Shown: positions 19,698-30,257, counted from the stretch's first letter. The stretch: DNA of 38,989 bases from an uncultured Clostridia bacterium (GCA_947631785.1 CANRMR010000017.1:1-38989); one strand, 5' to 3'. Made by a program: numbers and translations. The notes: generated from the letters alone by a model not told the origin.

Positions 19698-20018
19698 ATG
19701 GAAATGAATAAAACAAAAAATTGGGAAGATAGATATTATCATAAAAAAATAATTAATTTAAAGGAAAATTTAAGTGACAAAGAATTAGAAATACTAAAAA
19801 AATTAGATATAGAAATTGAAGATAAAGTTTATACACAATATGAGTATGACATTATGATGCAAAAACTAGACTTTTATTATGATGAAATAGAAGATGAAGG
19901 AAATGATGAAGCTAAAGAATATAAAAAATCATTAGAAGATAAGGATGTCAGTATATGGGATTATAGAAGATTGATAATAACATTTGATGAATTATCTTCA
20001 AAATATATTTATGTATAA
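19698..20018 (+). CDS. hypothetical protein
   Basis: ORF with RBS gaaaggaa. Confidence 0.5.
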   Translation: MEMNKTKNWEDRYYHKKIINLKENLSDKELEILKKLDIEIEDKVYTQYEYDIMMQKLDFYYDEIEDEGNDEAKEYKKSLEDKDVSIWDYRRLIITFDELSSKYIYV

Positions 20019-20064
20019 ATATATTGATGAACAAAATGTTGACAAAATAAAAAATCCTAAAGAA

Positions 20065-20322
20065 TTAATCTTTAGAATCTCGTATTTCAATATTTTCAAC
20101 ATTAAATATTGGATCACTAAAAAATTGTTCTAATGTTATTCCCATACCTTCACAAATAAGATAAAGTGTATCAATTCGAGGATATAAGGTTCTGCTTCTA
20201 AAAAAATCATTTAGTAAAGAAGGATTAATACCTGCTCCACATGATACTTCATACTTTGATTTTATATCTTTTTCTTTCATCAAAGTTTCAAGTCTATGTT
20301 TAATTGCTTCATTTAATTGCAT
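20065..20322 (-). CDS. XRE-family regulator
   Basis: IKHRLETLMKEKDIKSKYEVSCGAGINPSLLNDFFRSRTLYPRIDTLYLICEGMGITLEQFF. Confidence 0.75.
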   Translation of the reverse strand: MQLNEAIKHRLETLMKEKDIKSKYEVSCGAGINPSLLNDFFRSRTLYPRIDTLYLICEGMGITLEQFFSDPIFNVENIEIRDSKD

Positions 20323-20378
20323 TTTAATCCCTCCAATCTTACATAAATCAATAAAATTATAACAAATTATAATGCTCT

Positions 20379-20402
20379 ACATTGCGTGAAAACACGCAAT
20401 GT
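20379..20402. promoter_or_regulatory. perfect inverted repeat, candidate operator
   Basis: ACATTGCGTG aaaa CACGCAATGT upstream of the XRE gene 20065-20322. Confidence 0.65.
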
Positions 20403-20526
20403 GGAAAGTAATAAAATAATTTTTAAATATTCAAATAAAAATGCTGTATTGCAAAAATTAAATTAAAGATATAAAATTAAAATAATAATTATGTGTTTTT
20501 TCACATATAGAAGAAAGGTGAAATAA

Positions 20527-20943
20527 ATGATAGATTTTAATGAACTAATAAACGCACTAAAAGGAGATGGAGTTACAAGAAATTTAGATGAATTAGCAAG
20601 GATTGTTATACCTTCAAATTTTAGAAATGGAGTTTTTTTTGGAGGAACAGAAGTATATTTGTTTAAAGTAGATAAATATGTAGTCATTTCTAAAATAAAT
20701 TATAATGGAGAAGGAATTAAGAAGGTTTTTGATGAATTAGGAAGAATACAAATAAATGCTGAAGTAAGAAGAGATTTGGAATGGAAAGCCAAAGATAGTA
20801 TTTCAGTATGGAAAATTGATGATTATATTATTTTAAAAAAGGTAGAATCAAAGTGTGTATTTTGTGGAAATAATGCAGATTTAACTAATTATAAAGAAAA
20901 ATATATATGTAAAGAATGTAAGAAAAATATTTCAAAAGCATAA
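20527..20943 (+). CDS. AbrB-like regulator with C-terminal CxxC zinc ribbon
   Basis: LDELARIVIPSNFRN, FDELGRIQINAEVRRDL, CVFCGNNADLTNYKEKYICKECKK. Confidence 0.75.
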   Translation: MIDFNELINALKGDGVTRNLDELARIVIPSNFRNGVFFGGTEVYLFKVDKYVVISKINYNGEGIKKVFDELGRIQINAEVRRDLEWKAKDSISVWKIDDYIILKKVESKCVFCGNNADLTNYKEKYICKECKKNISKA

Positions 20944-20962
20944 CATAATAAATTTGAATGAC

Positions 20963-21064
20963 TAGAAAAAAGGGAAAAAAAATGGAATTGATTAAACACT
21001 TTTTCCAAAATATAATTGTAGTATGAAAAAAAGTCGATAAGAAAAAACTTGTCGGCTCTTTTTT
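20963..21064 (+). promoter_or_regulatory. Motif-promoter-terminator cassette 1 (upstream of parB)
   Basis: TAGAAAAAAGGGAAAAAAAATGGAATTGA (20963-20991); TTGATT-N17-TATAAT (21011-21016); GTCGATAAG-aaaaaa-CTTGTCGGC hairpin plus T tract. Confidence 0.75.
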
Positions 21065-21092
21065 CGTAATTTTTTAGGAAGGAGTAAATTTT

Positions 21093-22253
21093 ATGAGCGA
21101 TGATAAAAACAAAATAGGAGAAATGTTTGAAAAGGCATTTGCAAATAGAAAATTAGTCGCAAAAGAGAAAAAACAAGATGAAGAAAATGAAAGAAAAAAT
21201 ATTGATAATGAGCAAAAAAGAGAGGAGAAATCAAAAGAAGAAATAATAAAAACTTTTACAGATATTGAAACACAAAAAGAAGTAAAAGTAGAACCCCAAA
21301 AACAAGAAGAAGTAAAAAAAGTTGAAGAAGAACAGTCAGATGAACTAATGGAAGAATATAACGAGGATTATGAAGAAGAGTTTGAAGATGAAGAACTAGA
21401 AGAGGGATTAGAAGGAGTAAAACCTGATAATCAAACAACTATGATAAAAATAGAGGAATTAGAAGATTTTCCAAATCAACCATTTAAAGAATATTCAGAA
21501 GAAAAAGAAAAAGAAATGATTGATAGTATAAAAGTAAATGGAATCATAAATGACTTAATAGTAAGGCCACTTGAAAATGGTAAATATCAAATTCTTTCAG
21601 GACATAATAGAAAAAATTGTGCTAAAAAAGTGGGATTAAAGGAATTACCTTGTAAGATTAAAGATGTTGATGATGATACAGCACAACTAATGTTAGTTGA
21701 TACAAATCTAGTACAAAGAAAAGATTTTTTTCCTTCAGAAACAGCTAAAGCATTAAAAATTAAAAAGGAAATTTATAAGAAAAAGAAAGTAGATAGTAAT
21801 TTTTTTGATGAAATATCAAAAGAACAAAAAATGAGTAGGGGAAATATACAAAGATATTTAAGACTTAATTTCTTAATACCTGAAATAATGGCAAGAGTAG
21901 ACAATGGAGAAATGACAATAAAAATTGCAGAAGATATATCTTTTCTTACTAAAGAAGAACAACAAAAATTAGACAGTATGTTAGAAGCTAAACCTCATAA
22001 AATTACAATCAATCAGGCCAAAAGATTAAGAGAAGAATCAGATGATAATAATTTGACCGAGCGAACTTTAAAAGAAATATTAGAAAATGAAGAAAAAGAA
22101 GTAAATAAAGATATAGAAATAAAATTTACAAAAGAAGAAACAGAAAAATATTTTAAAAATTTTGAAAATATCAAGGAAATTAAAGAATTTATAATATCTA
22201 TGCTAGAAGAATTTGAAATTAATCCAAATAATGAGGAAATAATACATGGCTAA
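21093..22253 (+). CDS. ParB/Spo0J-like partition protein
   Basis: IKVNGIINDLIVRPLENGKYQILSGHNRKNCAKKVGLKELPCKI; acidic N-terminal extension. Confidence 0.85.
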   Translation: MSDDKNKIGEMFEKAFANRKLVAKEKKQDEENERKNIDNEQKREEKSKEEIIKTFTDIETQKEVKVEPQKQEEVKKVEEEQSDELMEEYNEDYEEEFEDEELEEGLEGVKPDNQTTMIKIEELEDFPNQPFKEYSEEKEKEMIDSIKVNGIINDLIVRPLENGKYQILSGHNRKNCAKKVGLKELPCKIKDVDDDTAQLMLVDTNLVQRKDFFPSETAKALKIKKEIYKKKKVDSNFFDEISKEQKMSRGNIQRYLRLNFLIPEIMARVDNGEMTIKIAEDISFLTKEEQQKLDSMLEAKPHKITINQAKRLREESDDNNLTERTLKEILENEEKEVNKDIEIKFTKEETEKYFKNFENIKEIKEFIISMLEEFEINPNNEEIIHG

Positions 22254-22686
22254 AACTGAAAGAGTTAATGCAACAATAAATTCAAATACCAAGAAAGATT
22301 TAGAAAAATTATCTGCTAAAACAGGAGTATCACAATCAGAAATAATTAACATAGCAATACAAGAACATTTAAAACTGATGAGTACAAAAGATAATATAGA
22401 TTTTATTACTAATGAAATATATAGAGCAGTAGAATCTAAGTTAGATAAGTACCATAATAGGCTTTTTAGACTTTTAGCAAAGATTAGTAAAGCCTCTTTT
22501 ACAAGTTTATATATAAATGCTCACATGCTTTCTTATATGTGTCAGAATGAAATAAGTCAAGAATTTCTTAAACAAGAAATAGATATTGCAAATAAAAAGG
22601 CTTATGCAGTTTTAAAAGAAGGATTTTTAGAAGAAGATATTTTTAAACTTTTTCCAAAAGACCTAGATTTTAATAAGGATTACTAA
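22246..22686 (+). CDS. ribbon-helix-helix relaxosome-type protein
   Basis: ERVNATINSNTKKDLEKLSAKTGVSQSEIINIAIQEHLKL; directly upstream of relaxase. Confidence 0.65.
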   Translation: MAKTERVNATINSNTKKDLEKLSAKTGVSQSEIINIAIQEHLKLMSTKDNIDFITNEIYRAVESKLDKYHNRLFRLLAKISKASFTSLYINAHMLSYMCQNEISQEFLKQEIDIANKKAYAVLKEGFLEEDIFKLFPKDLDFNKDY

Positions 22687-22687
22687 T

Positions 22688-23977
22688 ATGAATAATTCTT
22701 CAATTGTATATGTAACAATTAAAGATGACAAGAAAAAATCCAAATCAATACAAAGTCATATTAATAGATTATATGTTGATTATATTGCAACTAGAGAAGG
22801 AACTGATTTAGCAGGTAATGAACATGGTTTATTTGGATATGTAAAAAGTAGTAGTTTAGTAGAAGATATGAATTTAAAAGATATAACATCTTATATTAGA
22901 ACTACAAGTAACAAAGATGTAGATATTATAAAAACAGTAATTTCAATGAGAGAAGAAGATGCAATAAAAACAGGTTTTACAGATAAAGAATCCTGGAAAT
23001 GCTTATTACAAGATAAAATTCGAGAAATTGGAAATTCCTATAATATAGATTTTCATAATTTAGAATGGGTTGCTAGTTTTCATGCAGAAAAAGGACATCC
23101 TCATTGTCATTTGGTGTTTTGGGATTTAGGACAAATTAATAATGTGAAAAAACAGCCTTATGTTTCATACAACAAAATAAAAGGAACTATTGCAAAAGGA
23201 GTATTTGGAGTTGAGTTAAATGAACTATATGAAGTGAAAAATCAAGCAAAGAAAGATATTAGTGAGAATTTTAAACTATTTAATAAAGAGTTTAAAGAAG
23301 AATTAAAATTATCAAATCAGTTAAAAGAAGAAATGCCAAGTATATACAATAACCCTGTAATTAATTTTAAATTTGGCAAAAGCACAATAGAAAAAATAAA
23401 TGCTAATTTAGAGGAAATAAAACAAAAACATAAAAATTATAAATATCAATTACAAGATCAAGAAGTAAAAGAAATAATTGATAAAACATCAAAGTTAATA
23501 TTAGCTTGTTCAAGAGAATGTTTTAATACATTTAATAAGTACATTGAAACAGAATTAAAAATAAAAGAAATTTTATATCAAGCTAATAAAGAAGAATATA
23601 AAAAGAACACAAGAGCAAATGCTGAAAAGTTTATGCTAACTAAAATGGGAAATCAAATATTGAAATATTTGAAAGATGAAGAGTATGAAAATAAACAAAT
23701 GCAATATCAAAAAGAAAAGGAAGAATACTTTGAAAAGAAAAAAATTCGAGAACAAGAATATTTTGAGGATGAAATGAGTTATTTAGCAATACAAGAAAGG
23801 AATAATGCTTGTAGACTTATTTCAGATATGTATTTTCTACTAAATAATGAAAATATTTCTAATAATGCTAGATACAGTAGGATAAAGCAAAAATACTCTA
23901 GTTTATCAAAACAAGCTAAAAAAGAAAAATGGCTAGAAAAGAGAAACGCATCTGGAATAGAATGGTTTACTTTGTAA
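22688..23977 (+). CDS. relaxase, MobP-family type
   Basis: WVASFHAEKGHPHCHLVFWDLGQINN (H-rich motif) and N-terminal YIATREGTD. Confidence 0.8.
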   Translation: MNNSSIVYVTIKDDKKKSKSIQSHINRLYVDYIATREGTDLAGNEHGLFGYVKSSSLVEDMNLKDITSYIRTTSNKDVDIIKTVISMREEDAIKTGFTDKESWKCLLQDKIREIGNSYNIDFHNLEWVASFHAEKGHPHCHLVFWDLGQINNVKKQPYVSYNKIKGTIAKGVFGVELNELYEVKNQAKKDISENFKLFNKEFKEELKLSNQLKEEMPSIYNNPVINFKFGKSTIEKINANLEEIKQKHKNYKYQLQDQEVKEIIDKTSKLILACSRECFNTFNKYIETELKIKEILYQANKEEYKKNTRANAEKFMLTKMGNQILKYLKDEEYENKQMQYQKEKEEYFEKKKIREQEYFEDEMSYLAIQERNNACRLISDMYFLLNNENISNNARYSRIKQKYSSLSKQAKKEKWLEKRNASGIEWFTL

Positions 23978-24012
23978 TCAAATAACTCAAGTACTAATAA
24001 AGGAGATATTTG

Positions 24013-26057
24013 ATGATAAAAAAGATAGGGAAAAAATGTATTACTCTATTCATTGCTTTAATTATTTCAATTATTTTATCAGCAATCATTTCAGTCTGTT
24101 TAAATTTAATTTTTATGAAACAACCTGAAGAAATATTAAACCTCAATCCATTAGAAATAGTAAATAACTTAATAAGGTATTCATCAGCAAGAGAAATGTT
24201 TTTTCTCATTATATTAGCATTTATGATATTAGCTCTTATTTCAACATTTAAACTTTTTAAGCTAAATAATTACTATGCTAAAACTTACCAAGTAACTCCA
24301 GAAATTGAAATACCACTTCCAGTACGGAAAAAATCAAACACAACATCGGTTCAGCATGGTGGCTAGAAAAAAAGAAGTTTAGTGATAACTTTGGTGTAAA
24401 TACAATTGATCCAGAAAATCCTACAATAAAAGAATTATTAAATCCTAATTCAACTAAAAGTGTAGAACCTATATTTTCTAAAGGTGGATTAACTGTTGGA
24501 AAGAAAGATAGAAATAAATATACTGTAAAATTAAAGAAAAGTAAAATTAAATTACCATATATACAAGTAAAAAAAAGAAAGGTTGAGGATGTATATTATA
24601 TAGCTGACAATTTACATAGTTTAACCATAGGGGCAACTAGATCAGGGAAGACAAGGTCGGTGGTTCTCGAGAGTATAAATAATATTGCATTGGCAGGAGA
24701 AAACTTGATTGTTAGCGATCCCAAAGGAGAGTTGTATCAATATAGTTGTAAGGAATTGGAGAGATTAGGATATAAAGTTTTAACATTAGATTTTAAGAAT
24801 CCATTAAAATCAAGTCACTATAATTTTTTACAGCCAGTTATAAATGCAGTAAATTCTGGAGATATACCACTTGCTGAAAATAGAGCTTCAGATATTGTAA
24901 GTTCTCTAGTAGGAGAAAGTAAGGGAGAGAAAATTTGGAATGATGGAGAAAAGTCTGTTATAAAAACTGGAATTATGGCAGTAGTAATGGGAAATACAGA
25001 ACATCCAGAACTTCAAAATTTAACGAATGTTTATAACTTTATATCAGAAATGTGTTCAGAACAATCTGATAAAACTATGTTAATGGATTTATATTTAGAT
25101 AGTTTACCAAAGAATCATCCTGCTGTAAGTGCTTTTGCACCTGCGAGAATTGCACCAAGTAAAACTCGTGCTTCATTCTTTACAAGTGCTTTAAATACAT
25201 TAAATATTTTCACAGATAGTTATATTTCAAGTATGATAAGTTGTACAGATATTTCAGTAGAAGATTTAGGAACACAAAGAGTTGCTTTATTTTGTATTCT
25301 TCCTGATGAAAAAATAACTATGTATGGTCTTTGTTCATTGTTTGTAAATCAAATTTATATGGGGCTTGTTGAACTGGCAGATAGTAGAGGAGGACAATTA
25401 AAAAATAGAGTAAATTTTGTACTTGATGAGTTTGGAAATTTTTCAGCAATACCAAATTTTGCTCGGTTTTCTTACAGTAGGAGGTCGGAAGAAAAATAAG
25501 ATTCAACATATTTATTCAACGGATTTAACCAGTTGAATGAAAAATATGGAGATAATACAGCTCAAATTATACTTGATAACTGCTATGTTTGGAATTATTT
25601 AAAAACATCAAATGATGTAACAGCAGAAAAAATAAGTAAAAAGATTGGTAATTATACAACAACAAATTTCTCTGAAAGTAATTCAAGTAATGGAGGAAGT
25701 AGTAATATTTCAACTTCTAGTTCAATGAATTTAGGTGCAAGACCACTTTTAACTCCAGATGAAATATTAAGAATAAATAGACCTTTTTTACTTGTAATGT
25801 GTTCAGGAAAGAAACCTGCAATGACACAAGCACCTGATTTAAGTAAATGGTATTTTAACCAAATGTATGGACTAGGAGATGAAGAATATAATAGACAGTT
25901 AAGAGAAATAAGAGAAGCTGAAAGAAAAACAAATCAAGTAAATGAAGTTAAACTTTGGGATATAGCGGATGTGACAAGAGAAGTTAAGAAAATGTTAGAT
26001 GAAGAAAAAAGAGCAGAAATAGAAAGACAAAGAACAGAGAGATTTAGAAACTTTTAA
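24013..26057 (+). CDS. VirD4/TraG-type coupling ATPase requiring five +1 frameshifts at in-frame CGG (24325, 24347, 25464, 25486, 25520)
   Basis: Two N-terminal TMs; Walker A IGATRSGKTRSVVLES; skipping each C gives PLPVGKNQTQHGSAWWLEKK and DEFGNFSAIPNFAGFLTVGGGRKIRFNIFIQGFNQLNEKYGDNTAQ; 2045 nt minus 5 = 2040 nt (680 codons with stop). Confidence 0.9.
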
Positions 26058-26114
26058 AATAAATAAAAATATATTCAAGAATATGTGGGCCAATAAAACT
26101 TAGGAGGTTAAAAA

Positions 26115-26489
26115 ATGAAAAAAGTAAAAAATATCTTTGGAAAAATGATAAGAGTATTAGCAAAAATATCAATTGGAATGGCTAGTATATTGCCTATTTT
26201 TATAGGAAGACCATGTTTAGCAGTAGAAGAAGTAAATGGAGGAGGAGCTATTCAAAGTAGTGTAATAGGTACAGGACTAATGAATATGATAAAGGATTTA
26301 ACAGGAACACTACAATGGATTATACCAGTAGCAGGTGTAATGGTTATTTTATATTATGTTTTTAAAATTATGACTGGTGATGAACAAGATCAAATGAGAT
26401 ATAAGAAATCAATTGTAAAAGTATTAGTTTGTATTGTCGTAAGCATTGTAGCTGTTACAATTGTAAACTTAATAACAAAATATTTCTAA
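26115..26489 (+). CDS. VirB2/Maff2-like small membrane protein
   Basis: Two TMs and GDEQDQMRYKKSIVKVLVCIVVSIVAVTIVN; located between virD4 and virB6-like genes. Confidence 0.65.
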   Translation: MKKVKNIFGKMIRVLAKISIGMASILPIFIGRPCLAVEEVNGGGAIQSSVIGTGLMNMIKDLTGTLQWIIPVAGVMVILYYVFKIMTGDEQDQMRYKKSIVKVLVCIVVSIVAVTIVNLITKYF

Positions 26490-26505
26490 AAGGAGTGATT
26501 ATATA

Positions 26506-27285
26506 GTGGGTGTTCAAGAAATTATTGCAGAAAGCAAAAAAAGAATGCAATTAGAAGCATTAAAGAAAAGAAACGATGAATTAGACCAATTGATTGAAAA
26601 ATTGACAGAAGCTGAAGAAAAAATAAGACAAGAAAATTTAGAGGATTATGTAATGCCTGAAGATGTTGACAAGGAAATACAAGATAAAACAGAAAAAGAT
26701 TATCAAAAAGAGCAAGAAGAAAACAAAAAATTATTTATTGAAAGAGAGGAAAGAAGAAAAAAATTAGAAGATGAAGAAAGACAGCTAGAAGAAAGTTTCT
26801 CTAGCAAAGTTCAAGGTTCTGTAGATGAAAGTAAAAAATGGTTTGGATATTTAAAAAGATATGTACTAATAGGATTAGTTACAGGTTTTCCAGGTATTGC
26901 ATGTGCATATTTAGTGGATAAATGGCAAGAAAATAAAATGGTAAAAGAATTATATCAGGCTCATATTAACACAATAGTATATCCAGACAATGTTCAATTA
27001 CAAAAGATTTATCAACAAAAAAGAAATGAATTTTGTAGAGTATATGATATAGATAAAATTGAAAAAAACATAAAAGAATCTAACTTAATATCACAAATTA
27101 AAGTAGATAGAAATAAATTAATTAAATTAAATGATGAAATTAAAACAGCAGAGGAAATGTATAAAAGAAGTTTAGATTTAGCAATTGAAAAGGAAGCTGA
27201 AATTATGGAACAAGAGGAGGCTGAACAAATTGCTAATCAAGAAGAAATGGATGAGGAATTTGAATTAGAATTGAAACCAAATTAA
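26506..27285 (+). CDS. coiled-coil membrane protein of the transfer region
   Basis: Charged coiled-coil with TM YVLIGLVTGFPGIACAYLV; GTG start at 26506. Confidence 0.5.
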   Translation: MGVQEIIAESKKRMQLEALKKRNDELDQLIEKLTEAEEKIRQENLEDYVMPEDVDKEIQDKTEKDYQKEQEENKKLFIEREERRKKLEDEERQLEESFSSKVQGSVDESKKWFGYLKRYVLIGLVTGFPGIACAYLVDKWQENKMVKELYQAHINTIVYPDNVQLQKIYQQKRNEFCRVYDIDKIEKNIKESNLISQIKVDRNKLIKLNDEIKTAEEMYKRSLDLAIEKEAEIMEQEEAEQIANQEEMDEEFELELKPN

Positions 27286-27340
27286 ATAAAGATTGAAGAT
27301 TATTAAAATAAGGGGAAATAATAAAAAGGGAGAATAAAGT

Positions 27341-28184
27341 ATGGCTGTTTTAGTAGCAACAATAATAACATATATTTTAAGTTGGCTTGCAGAATGTATA
27401 TTAAACTGGTTTACAGGTGTTTATGATACTATGTTTTGGAATGGTTTTGCCATAGAGATAAATTTTAGAGATCTTGAAAATTTTAATATTCGGAGGATTA
27501 TATAATGTAATTTATACCTTTGCTATTAGTTTATTAGTAATGTTCTTTATAAAGAAACTTATAGAAACATATTTGGCTTGGACAAATGGCGATGCAGACC
27601 ATAATCCTTTAAGTGTTTTAATTGGATTTTTAAAAGCGATGATTGTAATGGTATGTTTTGGCTTTATATATACACAATTCGCTAATATATTTTATGAATT
27701 TTTCTATAGTTTGCTTGAAGGCATGACTGGAAGTAAAACAATAGTAACAGCTATAAGTAATAGTATAGCTTTTAATGTATTTGGAGCAATATTATATTTA
27801 GTAATTGCGATACAATTAGCACTATTATATTTTCAATTTATAACTAGAGGAATAGAAATGTTTATTTTGCGTTTAGGAATTCCTTTTGCTTCTATTGGCT
27901 TATTAAATAGTGATGGAGGAGCATTTAATGGATATATAAAAAAATTTATTAGTAATGCGTTTACAATAATTTTACAATTATTACTAATGCAATTAGCAAT
28001 TATTTTATTAAATAAATATCATTTTGTATTAGCATTATCTACATCAATGATAGCATTAAGAACTCCACACATGTTACAAGAGTTTATGGCAACAGCAGGT
28101 GGTGGAAGTGCTTCTGGAAAACTTGCAACAGTAACAAGAGTAGTAAATACCTTTAGGGGTGGTATTACAAAAGGTAAAGGATAG
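27341..28184 (+). CDS. VirB6/TrbL-like membrane protein, requiring one +1 frameshift at CGG 27491
   Basis: MAVLVATIITYILSWLAECILNWFTGVYDTMFWNGFAIEINFRDLENFNI-(C)GGLYNVIYTFAISLLVMFFIKKL...; RBS aaaaaggga; 844-1=843 nt. Confidence 0.8.
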
Positions 28185-28200
28185 AAACGAGGTGAATAAA

Positions 28201-28680
28201 TTGGTAACATATTTAAGAAAAAATTTAGACAAAGCTATTATTCATCGAAATAAACCATATACGATAACTTATTTAAACCAGGAAGGACAATATAAAACAA
28301 TAAAAAAAGAAAATGATTTATATAAACTATGTACTTGTATTATGGATGATACATCTCTTATAGAAAATAATATAATTACAACTTTTACTTATGATATTGA
28401 TAATTGTTGTAGATATGCTTGGGGTTTTGATACAAAATCAGCAATATATTATATTTTAAATAATATACAAAACTTGAATAATACTATAGTACAAGTTACT
28501 TATGCAGGAAAACAAATGTATTCTCTAAAAAATAATGTAATAAATGAAAAAGAATTACAAAATTTGAAAATGCAAGTACAAGCATATAAAGAGCAAGTAA
28601 ATATACAAAAAGAAATAATCAAAATATATGAAGAAGAACAACAAAGATATGAGGATTTAGAAGAAAACGAAAGTAGGTGA
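28201..28680 (+). CDS. hypothetical transfer-region protein
   Basis: TTG start after gaggtg; ORF overlaps next gene. Confidence 0.5.
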   Translation: MVTYLRKNLDKAIIHRNKPYTITYLNQEGQYKTIKKENDLYKLCTCIMDDTSLIENNIITTFTYDIDNCCRYAWGFDTKSAIYYILNNIQNLNNTIVQVTYAGKQMYSLKNNVINEKELQNLKMQVQAYKEQVNIQKEIIKIYEEEQQRYEDLEENESR

Positions 28681-29312
28681 GCAGTCAGTTGAGTATTATA
28701 AATCAATTAATAAGCTATTTGACTATACTTGCAGGTTTTTGTACTGTATGTATAATATTAGTTTCAGTTTTTCAGATTATGGTAGGAGATGAAGGAGATC
28801 AAAAAAGATATTTAGTCAGAATAAAACATAGTATTATAGCTTTTATACTAATAATTGCTATTGGTAATATTCAAACATTAATACAAGGATATTTTCCTTA
28901 TCACGAATCAGCTAGTTCGATAGGAGATTTTAGTACAATTCAAACCAGTATTACTGATGGAACATTAGAATATAGCCATGAAGATGTAGATGGAAGAAGT
29001 GTAATAAAAGTAGATTATCAATACTATGTAAATACAGGGGAAAAATTGATTAATTTAGGAACATGGACTAACTCATTTAAAATATGGTGTTCAGTTTATA
29101 AATTGTTTGATGATTGTCAAGGAATAACTAGAGGAAGTGTAGCAAAAGACCAATATTATATATCATGGGAAAAAGATAAAGTTGAAAGTGAATATCAAGG
29201 ATTTTTAATATCAGCAGATGTAAAAGGAGAGATAAAATCAAAAGATGATTATTACAATCTAATGGGAGATTGGAAAACTAAAAAATATCAACAATATACA
29301 TGGGTAAAATAA
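28677..29312 (+). CDS. VirB2-like membrane protein with extracytoplasmic domain
   Basis: ILAGFCTVCIILVSVFQIMVGDEGDQKRYLVRIKHSIIAFILIIAIGNI resembles the 26115 protein. Confidence 0.55.
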   Translation: MSSQLSIINQLISYLTILAGFCTVCIILVSVFQIMVGDEGDQKRYLVRIKHSIIAFILIIAIGNIQTLIQGYFPYHESASSIGDFSTIQTSITDGTLEYSHEDVDGRSVIKVDYQYYVNTGEKLINLGTWTNSFKIWCSVYKLFDDCQGITRGSVAKDQYYISWEKDKVESEYQGFLISADVKGEIKSKDDYYNLMGDWKTKKYQQYTWVK

Positions 29313-29323
29313 GGAGGGGACTT

Positions 29324-29665
29324 ATGGAAGAGGAACAATATCAAATTCAAATGCCATCTGATATAAAAACCAGAATGGAACTAATAAATGGAATTGGAAT
29401 TAAAGAACTAATAACAACAGGTATTGCAGGAGGAATCTCTCTATTAGTAGCATATTTATATTTCTTAATATTTGGTGGATATATTATAGCAGTATGTGTT
29501 TTTGCAATAGGAACAGGAGGAACTTTTGTTATGGTTATGAAAGATAAGCATAATACATCTATTGCAGGAATGATAGGAAATATTATTAATTTTTATAAAA
29601 AACAAAAATTTTATAAATATGTAGTAAAGGAGGAACAAGTAAATGATATTACAATTATTAAATGA
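29324..29665 (+). CDS. PrgI-like transfer protein
   Basis: Two TMs, internal ATG after aaggagggg; sits upstream of VirB4 as in Gram-positive ICEs. Confidence 0.6.
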   Translation: MEEEQYQIQMPSDIKTRMELINGIGIKELITTGIAGGISLLVAYLYFLIFGGYIIAVCVFAIGTGGTFVMVMKDKHNTSIAGMIGNIINFYKKQKFYKYVVKEEQVNDITIIK

Positions 29666-30257
29666 TTTATTTGGAAAGAAGAAAGAAAATATTTCAGCTA
29701 ATAAATTTCTTAATATACGAGATATACAAGGAAATTTTTTATATACAATTTCAGATAATAAAATAATTGCATATTTAAAAATTTATCCTAAAAATTGTAA
29801 TCTAATGAGTTTACCAGAAAGAGTAGCACATGCAAAAAGTATAACTAAAAATTTTGCAGCCGAACTTAAACCTTTTAAATTATTCTTTGCAAATAGACCA
29901 ATTGATTTAAACAAAAATTATGATTATCAAGTGTACCTTAAAGAAAAAGAAAAAAATTCACTTAAATATTCTTTGTTGGAAAAAAGAGCAAAGAGTTTTG
30001 GAAATCTTTCAACTACTGGAAAAGCTGAAGAAAGTGAAATTTATTTGATGATTTGGGAAAACAATGATGAATATGCAGAACAAACATTGATGAAAAGATT
30101 AAATGAAATGAAAATGAAATTAACTAATAGTGGATATAAAACAGAAATACTTGATGAAAAATTAATTATACAATTAATCAATAGTTTTAATAATTCAGAT
30201 TCTGTTTATCAAGAAAATGCAGAGTATTTAGAAACACCACTTACTGTAAATATATAG
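29643..30257 (+). CDS. VirB4-associated N-terminal-domain-like protein
   Basis: NKFLNIRDIQGNFLYTISDNKIIAYLKIYPKNCNLMSLPE; stop codon lies in motif-promoter cassette 2. Confidence 0.5.
   Translation: MILQLLNDLFGKKKENISANKFLNIRDIQGNFLYTISDNKIIAYLKIYPKNCNLMSLPERVAHAKSITKNFAAELKPFKLFFANRPIDLNKNYDYQVYLKEKEKNSLKYSLLEKRAKSFGNLSTTGKAEESEIYLMIWENNDEYAEQTLMKRLNEMKMKLTNSGYKTEILDEKLIIQLINSFNNSDSVYQENAEYLETPLTVNI

Noticed and set aside
25480-25490. SD-like stimulator (AGGAGGT) before CGG at 25486, as in prfB frameshifting
   Set aside because: Present at only one of nine sites and explained by Gly-Gly codons; not a general feature.
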